The translations under genes were made by a program, and so were the position numbers. A stretch of DNA of 64,000 nucleotides from Candidatus Thiothrix sulfatifontis (GTDB taxonomy: Bacteria > Pseudomonadota > Gammaproteobacteria > Thiotrichales > Thiotrichaceae), in NCBI GenBank assembly GCA_022828425.1, contig CP094685.1, positions 992,001 through 1,056,000 of the forward strand, read 5' to 3'. Below the pieces are notes generated by a model. It was not told the origin of the DNA, did no database searches, and saw only the letters and a program-made list of their open reading frames with translations. The stretch's first letter is position 1; the number at the start of each line of letters is the position of its first letter. Below, one piece after another: positions 26,634 through 35,554 of this stretch.

Positions 26634-27812
26634 TTAAAGTTCACCGTAAGAATGCAGGCCAGAGAGGAACATATTCACTCCGAGGAACGCAAACAACGTG
26701 ACGAATAAACCAACAATCGCCCACCAAGCCATGGGGGTACCACGCCAACCTTTTGAGAAGCGTAAATGCAGCCATGCAGCATAGTTTAACCAGACGATTA
26801 ATGCCCAAGTTTCTTTCGGGTCCCATGACCAGTAACCGCCCCACGCTTCAGCCGCCCACATTGCACCGAGGATGGTCGCAATGGTGAAAAACGCGAAACC
26901 TAATGCAATGGCTTTGTAAGTTATATCATCGAGCATTTCCAATGGCGGCAAGCGAGTTGCCATTAAGCCATTGGCATTACTTTTTTGCCCGTGATGTTTC
27001 AATAAGTAAGCGACGCTGGTCATCGCTGCCAAAGCAAATGAACCGTAGCCAATGAAGTTAGCCGGTACGTGAATTTTCATCCAGTAGCTTTTCAATGCAG
27101 GTACTAATGGTTGAATTTCATGCGCACCTTTGGCATAGCTGTACCACAGCAAGAAAGCAACAGCCGCACTGATCACCAACAACACAAAGCCGCCGAGCGA
27201 ACGATTTTTATACTTGCCCTCATAGAACATGTATAGCAAGCCGGTGATAATGCTGAACAGAATAAAGACTTCGTACAAATTACTCACCGGAATGTGACCG
27301 AACTCAGGATCGATCAAATAAGACTCATACCAGCGTACCATCAGCCCCGTCAAACCCATCACCAAGGCTACCCACGTCATGGAAGACGCGGTTTTCAAGG
27401 TGAACGCATTGTTGGCGAACAGCCCAGCGAAGTAAGTCACGGTCGCCATTACAAACAAAGCGCTCATCCACATCACGGCAGATTGGCTGGATACTAGAAA
27501 TTTCAAGCCAAAAACTTGCTCCGCATTGGCGTAATTACCGGCATACAACCAAATACCCAGCAAGCTTAACAAGGCGACAGCGATAGTGTAGGGGCGAAAA
27601 GCTTTCCAGTACCAACCCAAGCCTATCAAAGACGGTGTGGTGAGCGCGAGAATGCCGATTTCGTATTCATCCATCACACTGCCGTATTGGAAGAATACCC
27701 AGACACTGGCAGCGATGACTAGCGCTGCCCACAACCAATCCGACAAGCGCAATTGCTGAAATAGACTGGGTTGATCAATAAGAGAATCAATGGTTTGTTG
27801 GGGAGTTGACAT
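26634..27812 (-). CDS. ccsB: System II cytochrome c maturation protein CcsB/CcsA
   Basis: Haem export and ligation subunit of System II. The 392-residue membrane protein has about 8 membrane segments and the tryptophan-rich haem-binding WWD motif AAEAWGGYWSWDPKETWALI (about 324-343), flanked by His residues (HVPANF, WLHLRF). The start overlaps the resB end by 26 bp. Its presence with resB shows the organism matures c-type cytochromes by System II, which fits the cytochromes c at 29897 and 61658. Confidence 0.93.
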   Translation of the reverse strand: MSTPQQTIDSLIDQPSLFQQLRLSDWLWAALVIAASVWVFFQYGSVMDEYEIGILALTTPSLIGLGWYWKAFRPYTIAVALLSLLGIWLYAGNYANAEQVFGLKFLVSSQSAVMWMSALFVMATVTYFAGLFANNAFTLKTASSMTWVALVMGLTGLMVRWYESYLIDPEFGHIPVSNLYEVFILFSIITGLLYMFYEGKYKNRSLGGFVLLVISAAVAFLLWYSYAKGAHEIQPLVPALKSYWMKIHVPANFIGYGSFALAAMTSVAYLLKHHGQKSNANGLMATRLPPLEMLDDITYKAIALGFAFFTIATILGAMWAAEAWGGYWSWDPKETWALIVWLNYAAWLHLRFSKGWRGTPMAWWAIVGLFVTLFAFLGVNMFLSGLHSYGEL

Positions 27813-29796
27813 GTTTCACCTCTTGTTTCATCACTTGCTGGAACAAATCCTGCAACTGTTGGAAATAACGCTCAAATTCTGGCTGATTGCGATTACTGCT
27901 ACCGGCCACCACGATTTCCGCTTGGTTATTGCCCAGCGGTTTAATCCATACCCATATTCTACGATGCGCCACGTAAAACAGGAGAAATACCCCTATTGTT
28001 AGCATGAGACTACCGAAGTAAACCACGTCTTTGCCGGGCGAGCGCGTGATTTGCAGACCAGACGCTTCAATCTGCTTAAAACTGCTCATGTGAATTATCC
28101 ACGGCGAACCGTAAGCAGGCAGTTTATCCATCGCCAACAAGCTATCGTCAAAGAACAACCAATCCTGCTCCGTAGGCTCTGTCGTCACCCCTTCTTGCTT
28201 GAGGGTTTCTTTGTAAACCTCACGCAAGGAAGCGTTCAGCACCTTCATGAAAGCTTCGGCGGCGCTTTGCTGCTTGTCTTGCGGGAATTTTGCCGCAATC
28301 TCTTGCATAATGCCTTCAGACCCTTTGGTCACAAATTGTGCTGTGAGGCGTTGCATCGACTCCACAATTTGATTTTCAACCGCCGGGTCAGCAACGGTAG
28401 TTTGTTGCATCGAGTTACGCGTGGTCTGAAGAGCCGATTGTTTCACCAATTCAGTATTTTTTACATTGGACAAAAACCGCATAAAGCGTTCCATGCCACC
28501 TTTCGGGTCAACCGGGATGTGCAAATAACGGAAAGGTTCGTTCGGCGTGGCGCGTACCCCACTGATGTAATAATTTTGCCCCTTGATGTTTAAGGGGTTC
28601 ATGTAATTTTGGTATTCCAGCGCCTGCCCGGTAGCGTCACGCAATTTGAACGTAACGCTAGGGCCCACGTTCTTTTTGTCGATTTTGCCAGTTTCGTCTT
28701 CCATGTCATTGATGTTGAAGAGGCGGAAATCGTTAATCTCTAACTTATATTGCTGATCGGAACTGGTGAGCGTGTAATCACGGAAAACTTTGCCATCCAC
28801 ATCCTGCGAGGCATAGCGATTATCCAGTGAATTCAATCGCAACTTGAGTTCAGAGCCGCCATCACCAAAGTTTGCTTGATAAATCGCGACGCCGTTATGC
28901 ACCAGCGGATGATTAACCGAAATCGTGGTTTCCAGCGGTGCATTCAGCGCTTTGTCATGGATTACAATGTCGCTCTCGAACGACTTAGGCTGCCCCGTGC
29001 TGTAATGTTCAACCCGGAATTCTTTGACTTCCACCTCAAACGGCAGGTGTTGCACTAAATAGCCATCCCGTACCGGCTGGAAAATAATATTGGCGCGATT
29101 GCCTTCCGGTATATCGACAGAACCACGGTATGAAAAACTGCTGTCCGACAGTTGACTGACGGCAGGAACTTCAGATGCAGGAATATTGCGGGTTTCAGGC
29201 TTCAGATTGCCCTGCCATTCCGCAATCATAATGGGCAGACGGCTATCCATCAAACCGCCAAGAAAAATCACAATCATACCAAGGTGCGTCAGCCAGTAAC
29301 CCCAGTGGTTAGCACCGCCTTTCATACCTGCCACAACGGTGTGATCTTCCGTTACTTTTTGACGCGTTTTGAAGCCTTGCGCCTGCAAAATTCGAATGGC
29401 TAATGCTTGCGTGGCGTCAGCATCTTGCACGCTGCTCAGAGCTGCTTGATGTTTCATGGCACGCAGGGATTTTTCCTGCACATTTTCGCGAAAATGCCGC
29501 AATTCGCGGATAATGTCGGGCGTGTTACGCCCCACACAGGTGGCAATTGAAACCACCAAAAAAGCCAAGATAGCCAAAAACCACAATGCTGAATAAACAT
29601 CGTATAATTCCAGTGATTTAAATAAATCGAACCAGAAAGGGCCGAATTTTATTTGATAACTGGTGTAGGGTTGGTTCTGTTGCAGTACAGTGCCAATCAC
29701 CGAGGCGATAGCAACTACCACCAGCAAACTGATGGCTAAATTCATCGAACCCAGAAAACTAATAAGGCGTGCGTTGGAGCTTGGCGAGTTTCTCAT
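27787..29796 (-). CDS. resB: System II cytochrome c maturation protein ResB/Ccs1
   Basis: The start is placed at ATG 29796 (MRNSPSSNARLISFLGSMNLAI); the frame is open to 29856, but the first 20 codons are unlike the family. The 669-residue protein has three N-terminal membrane segments (IGTVLQQNQPYTSY between the first two), a large periplasmic domain (PSVTFKLRDATGQALEYQNYMNPL) and a final membrane segment near 600 (SLMLTIGVFLLFYVAHRRIWVW). It works with CcsB to deliver reduced haem and apocytochrome. No clear ribosome site precedes the chosen start. Confidence 0.92.
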   Translation of the reverse strand: MRNSPSSNARLISFLGSMNLAISLLVVVAIASVIGTVLQQNQPYTSYQIKFGPFWFDLFKSLELYDVYSALWFLAILAFLVVSIATCVGRNTPDIIRELRHFRENVQEKSLRAMKHQAALSSVQDADATQALAIRILQAQGFKTRQKVTEDHTVVAGMKGGANHWGYWLTHLGMIVIFLGGLMDSRLPIMIAEWQGNLKPETRNIPASEVPAVSQLSDSSFSYRGSVDIPEGNRANIIFQPVRDGYLVQHLPFEVEVKEFRVEHYSTGQPKSFESDIVIHDKALNAPLETTISVNHPLVHNGVAIYQANFGDGGSELKLRLNSLDNRYASQDVDGKVFRDYTLTSSDQQYKLEINDFRLFNINDMEDETGKIDKKNVGPSVTFKLRDATGQALEYQNYMNPLNIKGQNYYISGVRATPNEPFRYLHIPVDPKGGMERFMRFLSNVKNTELVKQSALQTTRNSMQQTTVADPAVENQIVESMQRLTAQFVTKGSEGIMQEIAAKFPQDKQQSAAEAFMKVLNASLREVYKETLKQEGVTTEPTEQDWLFFDDSLLAMDKLPAYGSPWIIHMSSFKQIEASGLQITRSPGKDVVYFGSLMLTIGVFLLFYVAHRRIWVWIKPLGNNQAEIVVAGSSNRNQPEFERYFQQLQDLFQQVMKQEVKHVNSPTNH

Positions 29797-29827
29797 ACCA
29801 CAAAATCGTCTTGACAGAATGAACAGA

Positions 29828-29864
29828 TTAAAACAACAAAGGGTGGCAAAAGCCACCCCTTGTT
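29828..29864 (-). terminator. Terminator after cytochrome c4 gene
   Basis: Two 13-base arms (29835-29847 and 29852-29864, core GGGTGGC/GCCACCC) with a 4-base loop and one mismatch are followed on the minus strand by GTTTTAATC. It separates the cytochrome c4 gene from resB downstream. Confidence 0.75.
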
Positions 29865-29896
29865 CTACAGTAAAATATTACCGAATGGTAATGCCA

Positions 29897-30508
29897 TTAC
29901 TGCAAGCCAGCCATGTACTCCGCGACTGCTTCAATCTCGGCATCTGTCATGCCTGCGGCGATATTGCGCATCATTTTGCCAGGGTCATTGGCGCGTTCAG
30001 TTTTATGGAAATTGTTCAACTGAAGCTTGATGTAAGACGCGTGTTGACCGTTGATCGCCGGGAAGTTAGCCGCAGGGTTGCCAGCACCGTTCGGGCCGTG
30101 GCAAGCAGCACAAGCAGCAACACCAGTGGCATTGTTACCACCTTTGTAAATCTGCTCACCCAGTGCGACTTTGGTTTTGTCTGCTTCGCCGGGTTTCTTC
30201 ACCTGAGAAGAGAAGTAAGCCGCCAAGTCAGCCATGTCTTGATCGCTCAAAGGCTTTGCCATTGGCGTCATCAGCGCGTTGACCCGCTCATCGTGTTTGA
30301 AGTTCATTAACTGCTTCAAAATGTAGCTTGGGTGTTGACCTGCCAGTTTAGGCCATTCAGGATTAACGCTGTTGCCGTCTGCACCGTGGCAGGCTACGCA
30401 TGTCGCGGATTTGGTTTTGCCTGCTTCAGCATTGCCACCTTCTGCCCAAGCAGAAGTAGCGATACTGACAGCCAAGCTACTCAGTACAAGCATGAGTACT
30501 TTTTTCAT
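29897..30508 (-). CDS. Dihaem cytochrome c4
   Basis: Periplasmic electron carrier, commonly donor to terminal oxidases. The start is ATG 30508 (MKKVLMLVLSSLAVSIATSAWA), with AGGAG 9 bases upstream and a signal peptide; a longer frame upstream is not supported. The 203-residue product is a tandem duplication of one cytochrome fold, with haem motifs CVACHG and CAACHG and a Met ligand in each half (ALMTPMAKPLSDQDM and ANDPGKMMRNIAAGM). The location beside the System II genes fits a respiratory role. Confidence 0.93.
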   Translation of the reverse strand: MKKVLMLVLSSLAVSIATSAWAEGGNAEAGKTKSATCVACHGADGNSVNPEWPKLAGQHPSYILKQLMNFKHDERVNALMTPMAKPLSDQDMADLAAYFSSQVKKPGEADKTKVALGEQIYKGGNNATGVAACAACHGPNGAGNPAANFPAINGQHASYIKLQLNNFHKTERANDPGKMMRNIAAGMTDAEIEAVAEYMAGLQ

Positions 30509-30816
30509 AATCGAAGTGCTCCTAATATCTACAAAATCTGTCATGTTTTTGCACAACACCCGGTGACTCCCCATGTTCACTGAATGCCACACGTTGCCTA
30601 ACCGTCTTCTCGCGGTTGTGGCAATTGCTTGCAATCATACCGAGTGCATCTTAATCTGCACCCAACCTGACGCAGGCATACCATATCCACACGCTCTACA
30701 GCTTTCCCAGTGTCTCCCTTTTCGCGGTGGCGGAAAAGGTATTCTGAAAAAAACGAATGAATTGTACAACATATTCTGCTTGTATTCCGCAAAAAATATT
30801 AGAGAACGCTAACGTT
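30509..30816. other. Divergent intergenic region, cytochrome c4 / engB
   Basis: This 308-bp gap separates two genes transcribed outward. I see no gene in it. A hairpin with arms CCTTTTC and GAAAAGG around a GC-rich loop lies at about 30716-30740. No convincing promoter pair was recognised. Confidence 0.4.
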
Positions 30817-31416
30817 ATGAACAGCTATTACCAACAGGCTACTTTTTTGCAAAGTGCCACTACCCACAAAACGCTGCCTGCTGAGGGCGGTTTAGAAATT
30901 GCCTTTGCTGGGCGTTCTAATGCCGGAAAATCTAGCGTAATCAATCGCGTATGCTCGCAAAAGTCGTTGGCAAGAACCAGTAAAACGCCCGGCAGAACCC
31001 AGTTGATCAACTTTTTTCAGTTACCCGACGCGCATTTTTTGGTGGATTTGCCCGGTTACGGCTACGCCAAAGTACCGGAAGCCGTGAAACTAGAATGGCA
31101 GAAGTTCATCGAATCGTATTTGACACAGCGAAATACCTTACGCGGGATGGTGTTGGTGATGGATATTCGCCACCCGATGACCGATTACGATCAGGCGATG
31201 TTGCGCTGGGCACGCAATAGAATGTTGCCGGTGCATGTGCTGCTCAACAAATCGGACAAGTTGACACGCGGGGCGGGAATGAATGTGTTGTTGCAAGTAC
31301 GCAAAACTTTAGCGGATTACGGCATGGCTTCGGTACAAACATTTTCCGCGCTTAGCAAGCAGGGACTGGATGAGTGTTGGGATACTTTGGACAAATGGTT
31401 GGGGAAGGGGGGGTGA
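30817..31416 (+). CDS. engB: Ribosome biogenesis GTPase EngB (YsxC/YihA)
   Basis: Small essential GTPase needed for late 50S assembly. The start is ATG 30817 (MNSYYQQATFLQSA). The 199-residue product has G1 GRSNAGKSS, G2 KTPGRTQLINFF, G3 DLPGYGYAKVP, G4 LNKSDKL and G5 FSALSKQG, which is the full EngB set. It is monocistronic and divergent from cytochrome c4. Confidence 0.95.
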   Translation: MNSYYQQATFLQSATTHKTLPAEGGLEIAFAGRSNAGKSSVINRVCSQKSLARTSKTPGRTQLINFFQLPDAHFLVDLPGYGYAKVPEAVKLEWQKFIESYLTQRNTLRGMVLVMDIRHPMTDYDQAMLRWARNRMLPVHVLLNKSDKLTRGAGMNVLLQVRKTLADYGMASVQTFSALSKQGLDECWDTLDKWLGKGG

Positions 31417-31464
31417 AGTGTTCAGGATGAGTTCATTTCCCTAGGGGTATCCTCTTCCTAGTAA

Positions 31465-31605
31465 GAAAAAGGAACCCCGGCCAAACAGGGGGTCTAAAAA
31501 GCCGGGGTTTAACGAACAGGTCTGGATTGGGGAAACCAAACCTGTGTCCGTAAACAAGAAACACCGATGCCGGGCTTAAGCATCATTCAGCATGTTTCTT
31601 GATAT
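31465..31605 (-). ncRNA. Candidate structured RNA or structured 3' UTR with terminator
   Basis: The 317-bp gap between engB and the HtrA gene holds no ORF but has three hairpins. HP1: AACCCCGGC (31473-31481) pairs with GCCGGGGTT (31501-31509), followed on the minus strand by CCTTTTTC; this is a good minus-strand terminator. HP2: 31517-31525 pairs with 31536-31544, 8 of 9 pairs. HP3: AAGAAACA (31556-31563) pairs with TGTTTCTT (31593-31600), enclosing GATGC/GCATC and itself enclosed by TCCGT/ACGGA. They can end the HtrA transcript, as a structured 3' UTR, or form a separate ~140-base minus-strand RNA. It does not look like 6S RNA or another class I know. HP1 alone makes the terminator call firm. 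Confidence 0.45.
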
Positions 31606-31733
31606 TTCACGGAAACTTTTAATAAATTAAATATATCTTAAATCTACTAAGATAGTAACGCATTCCTGCCTGTTATAAAAATAAAATACTTTAATGAGAA
31701 ATGAATCCCTAGTGATGGGTGTGTGTCCACCTA

Positions 31734-32900
31734 TTAACGCAATTCTTTTTCCCAGAAAGGTTGAGCCACTGCATTGCGCAGATTGTCAGTGCGAGCAGGA
31801 GCGGCAGACTTCTCTGCCTTGGACGGTTCAATAATGACCGTGATATTCCTTGGGCGACCCGCACGTAACAACGTCATGTTGACTTCTGTGCCTACTCGCA
31901 AATCGCCGATTATGTTTTTGACATCAACTGCACCCTGAACATTTTTATTATTCATTTTTACCACGATGTCACCGGCTTCGACACCGGCTTTTTCAGCAGG
32001 AGACCCCACCAGAACTTGGTTGATAATCGCGCCTTCGTTAGGTTTGATGCCAAAGTCACGCGCCATTGCGGTATCAATGTCTTGTACTTCAACCCCCAAT
32101 TGACCACGCTCAACATTGCCGTATTGAACAATTTGGGTGATAACGCCCGCAGCGGTATTGATCGGAACCGCGAAGCCAATGCCCAAATTGCCACCCGCTT
32201 GATCACCAAGAATAGCGGTGTTAATGCCGATCAGTTCGCCATTTAAATTAACCAATGGGCCGCCCGAATTGCCTAGGTTAATCGGTGCATCTGTTTGAAT
32301 AAAGTTCTCGTACTCGCTGATGCCGGGGTTGCGGTGCAAGGCGCTGATGATGCCCGACGTTACCGTTTGACCAATGCTGTAAGGGTTGCCGATTGCTACC
32401 ACGAAATCCCCTACTCGCAAACGGTCGGAGTCGCCAAAGCGCATGGCGGTTAAGCGTTCCGATGGAATTTGTAGCACCGCTAAGTCAGCACGCGGATCGA
32501 TTCCCACCACTTCTGCGAGGTATTTGCGCCCATCTTTCAGGGTAACGTGAATCGCGTCGGCACTTTCAACCACGTGGGAATTGGTGAGTATGTGACCACG
32601 TTGTGCGTGAATAATCACGCCGGAACCTGTGCCGTTGATGCGCCGCTCGCCCGGAGGGGCATCCCCGAAAAAGCGTTTGAAGAAAGGATCGTTCAGCAAG
32701 GAATCGTCAATTGGTTGGCGGCCTTCGGTGGCAATGTTTACGACGGCCGGGGTAACTTTCTCCAGCATCGTGGCCAGTGACGGCAATGCTTGCCCATTAA
32801 TTTCAGTCGGCAACGCGCCAGATACCGCACTGGGTGCAGCAATCGGCAGGATAAAGGCAGCCAATAAAACTATCTTGGACGTGAGGGGTAACATAGCCAT
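31734..32900 (-). CDS. HtrA-family periplasmic serine protease with one PDZ domain
   Basis: Envelope quality-control protease. A signal peptide (about 1-29) is followed by a trypsin-like domain with His109 (NSHVV), Asp139 (RADLAVL) and Ser212 (GNSGGPL), then one PDZ domain (about 265-360; RGQLGVEVQDID, SPAEKAGVEAGDIVVK). DegP and DegQ normally carry two PDZ domains in about 450 residues; this 388-residue protein has one, as in DegS, but with a cleavable-looking signal and a longer Ala-rich C-tail (AEKSAAPARTDNLRNAVAQ). So it is neither classical DegQ nor clearly DegS. Confidence 0.9.
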   Translation of the reverse strand: MAMLPLTSKIVLLAAFILPIAAPSAVSGALPTEINGQALPSLATMLEKVTPAVVNIATEGRQPIDDSLLNDPFFKRFFGDAPPGERRINGTGSGVIIHAQRGHILTNSHVVESADAIHVTLKDGRKYLAEVVGIDPRADLAVLQIPSERLTAMRFGDSDRLRVGDFVVAIGNPYSIGQTVTSGIISALHRNPGISEYENFIQTDAPINLGNSGGPLVNLNGELIGINTAILGDQAGGNLGIGFAVPINTAAGVITQIVQYGNVERGQLGVEVQDIDTAMARDFGIKPNEGAIINQVLVGSPAEKAGVEAGDIVVKMNNKNVQGAVDVKNIIGDLRVGTEVNMTLLRAGRPRNITVIIEPSKAEKSAAPARTDNLRNAVAQPFWEKELR

Positions 32901-32965
32901 TTCTACTTTTCTCGGTGTGGAGTATTCAATGTTTTCAGACAGTTATCCGAGGATAAGGTTCCTTG

Positions 32966-33877
32966 TCAAGTGAGGTGCTGTCGGGGGTTCCAAGTGAACA
33001 GCGTTTTCATTTTCGCATAATACTCTTTTTGTTCCGCCGTATCAGCAGGCGGGGTACTAACTTGTAGCACGATATACAAATCGCCAGCTTCTTGTCCTGC
33101 AAGGCCGCGTCCTTTCAGGCGCATTTTCCTGCCGGATTGCGAGCCGGGTGGGATTTTTAAGCTTATTTTACCCGCCAGTGTTTTGACGGTGACGGTTTCG
33201 CCGAGTGCGGCTTCCCACGGTGCAATCGGTAAGTCGAGGTAAATGTGGCTGCCTTCGCGTCGGTAGAGGGGGTGTTCCGTCAGCTTAACTTTTAAAAATA
33301 CATCGGCTCCGTGTGCGCCTTTTCCGGGAATGCGGATTCTTTTGTCTTCGGAGATGTCAGGTGGAATGCGGATTTGCACACTGTCTCCCGTCGGCAGGCG
33401 CACCGTTTTTAGCCCACGGTAAATGTCTTCTATACCAATGTCTAAGGTGGCAGCAGCGGAGGTGGCGTGTGCGGCATTGGCATTTCCGCTTGAATTGCGC
33501 CGCAAGCTGCCACCGAATAAGCCTTCAAAAAAATCACTGAAGCCAGAAGCGGACTGCTGATTATTGACACCACGCCGCGCAATGCCTTCAAAAAAAGACG
33601 CATCGAATTGCGGGGAATTATTATTCCAGCTTGGCGGCGGTTTGAAGTTTTGACCGGCACGCCATTCAGCACCCAGTTGGTCGTAACGGGCGCGTTTGGT
33701 CGGGTCGCTTAGGACTTCATTGGCTTCATTGATTTCTTTGAAGCGTGCCTCGGCGCCTTTTTCTGCATTGCGGTCAGGGTGGTATTTGGCTGCCATGCGC
33801 CGAAACGCTTTTTTAATGCTGTCTTGATCAGCGTTGCGTTCCACCCCTAATGTTTTGTAGTAGTCCTTGTATTCCAT
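32966..33877 (-). CDS. cbpA: DnaJ-class co-chaperone CbpA
   Basis: J-domain co-chaperone of DnaK. The 303-residue protein has an N-terminal J domain with the HPD motif (KYHPDRN, about 32-38) and a Gly/Phe/Ser/Asn-rich linker (SFFEGIARRGVNNQQSASG). The C-terminal substrate domain lacks the DnaJ zinc finger (RLPTGDSVQIRIPPDISEDK, FLKVKLTEHPLYRREGSH). That layout is CbpA rather than DnaJ. No cbpM follows. It lies 65 bp upstream of the HtrA gene on the same strand, so a stress-related unit is plausible. Confidence 0.88.
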   Translation of the reverse strand: MEYKDYYKTLGVERNADQDSIKKAFRRMAAKYHPDRNAEKGAEARFKEINEANEVLSDPTKRARYDQLGAEWRAGQNFKPPPSWNNNSPQFDASFFEGIARRGVNNQQSASGFSDFFEGLFGGSLRRNSSGNANAAHATSAAATLDIGIEDIYRGLKTVRLPTGDSVQIRIPPDISEDKRIRIPGKGAHGADVFLKVKLTEHPLYRREGSHIYLDLPIAPWEAALGETVTVKTLAGKISLKIPPGSQSGRKMRLKGRGLAGQEAGDLYIVLQVSTPPADTAEQKEYYAKMKTLFTWNPRQHLT

Positions 33878-33903
33878 TTCATACCTCTGCCCCGAAGTCT
33901 ACG

Positions 33904-33931
33904 ACAAAAAACGCCGCAGGCGCGGCGTTTT
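33904..33931 (-). terminator. Terminator after yicC
   Basis: AAAACGCCGC (33908-33917) and GCGGCGTTTT (33922-33931) pair around AGGC. A T run follows on the minus strand. It lies 31 bp past the yicC stop. Confidence 0.88.
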
Positions 33932-33961
33932 CTGACGAACTATGCACTGATCTTATCACCG

Positions 33962-34828
33962 TTATTCAATGTTTTGCACTTGCTCGCGGATTTGTTCGAT
34001 CATCACTTTAAGATCAACGGCGGCTTGCGTGGTGTCAGAATCGTTCGATTTGGAGGCGAGGGTATTGGCTTCGCGATTGAGTTCTTGCATTAAAAAATCC
34101 AAGCGCCGCCCGACGGGTTCGTCGCGTTCCAATACGGCATTGATTTCATCCAGATGCGCCATCAGGCGGTCGAGTTCTTCTTCCACATCCAGCCGTTGCG
34201 CCAAGATAACCAGTTCTTGCTCAATACGGTTGTAGTCGGGGGAAATGCTGAGTTCTTCAATACGGTTGAGGATTTTTTCGCGTTGCGCGGCAACGATGCC
34301 GGGGCGGTGTTTGCGAATCCGCACGGTAATTTCGGCAATTTGATCAAGGCGTTGGTAGATGAATTCGGCAAGGCGTTTGCCTTCGCGTTCGCGCATTTCC
34401 TGCAAATCATCGAGCGTGTCTTGCAGCAAAGCTTTAGCGTGAGCGCTGAGGATGTCTTTGTCGGGAGCGATGTCTTGTGCCACGCCCGGCCAGCGTAAAA
34501 TATCGACCGCTTTGAGGGGTTCGGGGTTGTCGGTAATGGTTTCCAATTGGCGGCAGGCAATGATCAGGGCGCGTGCCAGCGGTTCATTGATGCGAATTTC
34601 GTTGGTGTTGCCGGTGGTGGGCGTGAAGCGCAAGCTGGCTTCAAACTTGCCGCGCTTGAGGTTGGTTTGGATGGTTTCGCGGAAACTGTTTTCTTGACTG
34701 CGGAATTCTTCGGGCAAACGCAGGCTGATGTCGAGGTAGCGATGATTAACGGTGCGGGCTTCCCATTGGAGTGTGCCGTGTTCAATGGTCAGTTCGCGGT
34801 GAGAAAAGGCCGTCATGCTGCGAATCAT
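33962..34828 (-). CDS. yicC: YicC family endoribonuclease-like protein
   Basis: This 288-residue protein starts MIRSMTAFSHRELTIEHG and has WEARTVNHRYLDISLRLPEEF. It ends with DEINAVLERDEPVGRRLDFLMQELNREANTLASK, which is the strongly conserved YicC C-terminus. Long helices in the middle fit the known oligomeric fold. E. coli YicC has been linked to RNA degradation, including RyhB turnover; that role is from the family, not visible here. It is the last gene of the comF-side minus-strand run. Confidence 0.92.
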   Translation of the reverse strand: MIRSMTAFSHRELTIEHGTLQWEARTVNHRYLDISLRLPEEFRSQENSFRETIQTNLKRGKFEASLRFTPTTGNTNEIRINEPLARALIIACRQLETITDNPEPLKAVDILRWPGVAQDIAPDKDILSAHAKALLQDTLDDLQEMREREGKRLAEFIYQRLDQIAEITVRIRKHRPGIVAAQREKILNRIEELSISPDYNRIEQELVILAQRLDVEEELDRLMAHLDEINAVLERDEPVGRRLDFLMQELNREANTLASKSNDSDTTQAAVDLKVMIEQIREQVQNIE

Positions 34829-34861
34829 GGGTGTTTGCTTCCAATTTATTGGGGGTAGGGC

Positions 34862-35554
34862 TTAATGGTAGTCGATTTGTGGGTCAAGTTCATGCTTTTG
34901 GCGCAAGATAGCGCGGGCGCACGACCAGATGTCAACATGCGCAACGCCTTGTGCGCGTAATACTGCCGCCAATTCACGGGCGGTTGCGCCGGTGGTGATA
35001 ACGTCATCAAAAATCGCAATGTGGCGGTAGGGGAGTGAGGTGTGCAATTGAAAAGCTTGATGCACATTGTGTTGACGCTGGCTGGCATCCAGTTCGGTTT
35101 GCGGCAGGGTAGATTTGCGGCGCTGAATGGGGCGTGTCAGCAGTGGAATGCCCAACTGCTTGGCGAGCGGGCGTGCCAGTTCCAGCGCTTGATTAAAGCC
35201 GCGTTTGTGTAAGCGGGCGGTATGCAACGGCACCGGCAGGATGGCATCCGGCACTTGCGTTAATTGTGGCAGAATGCCGGTGGCGGTTAATTCACCGAGG
35301 GTGGCGATTTCGCGCAAATTTCTACCAAATTTAATGCCAAGTAATAAGCTGCTGATCGGTGCTTGGTAAGCAAATGCGCTCACACTGGCGGTGCAGCCGG
35401 GTAATGGGCGCTGATCTTCGGCGGATAACCAAGGCAATTCAGCATGGCAATGCTGGCAGAGCGGGTAGCCGGGAATACGGGTTTCCCCGCAAAAAGCACA
35501 ACTGGGATTGAGGTGATGGCACAGTGTTTGCCAAGGTTGTGCGAGGTATTTCAC
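34862..35554 (-). CDS. comF: ComF family amidophosphoribosyltransferase-like protein
   Basis: The 230-residue protein has an N-terminal Cys pair (CAFCGETRIPGYPLCQHC, two CxxC motifs at about 20-36), a probable zinc site. A phosphoribosyltransferase fold follows with the PRPP loop HIAIFDDVITTGATARELA (about 178-196). ComF proteins take part in DNA uptake and transformation in some bacteria, with a late cytoplasmic role. Its start overlaps the rhombosortase stop by 4 bp. Confidence 0.9.
   Translation of the reverse strand: MKYLAQPWQTLCHHLNPSCAFCGETRIPGYPLCQHCHAELPWLSAEDQRPLPGCTASVSAFAYQAPISSLLLGIKFGRNLREIATLGELTATGILPQLTQVPDAILPVPLHTARLHKRGFNQALELARPLAKQLGIPLLTRPIQRRKSTLPQTELDASQRQHNVHQAFQLHTSLPYRHIAIFDDVITTGATARELAAVLRAQGVAHVDIWSCARAILRQKHELDPQIDYH

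Noticed and set aside
31417-31733. 6S RNA or CsrB-type RNA
   Set aside because: The length is similar but the fold is three separate hairpins, not a long rod with central bubble, and GGA motifs are not placed in the loops on the transcribed minus strand.
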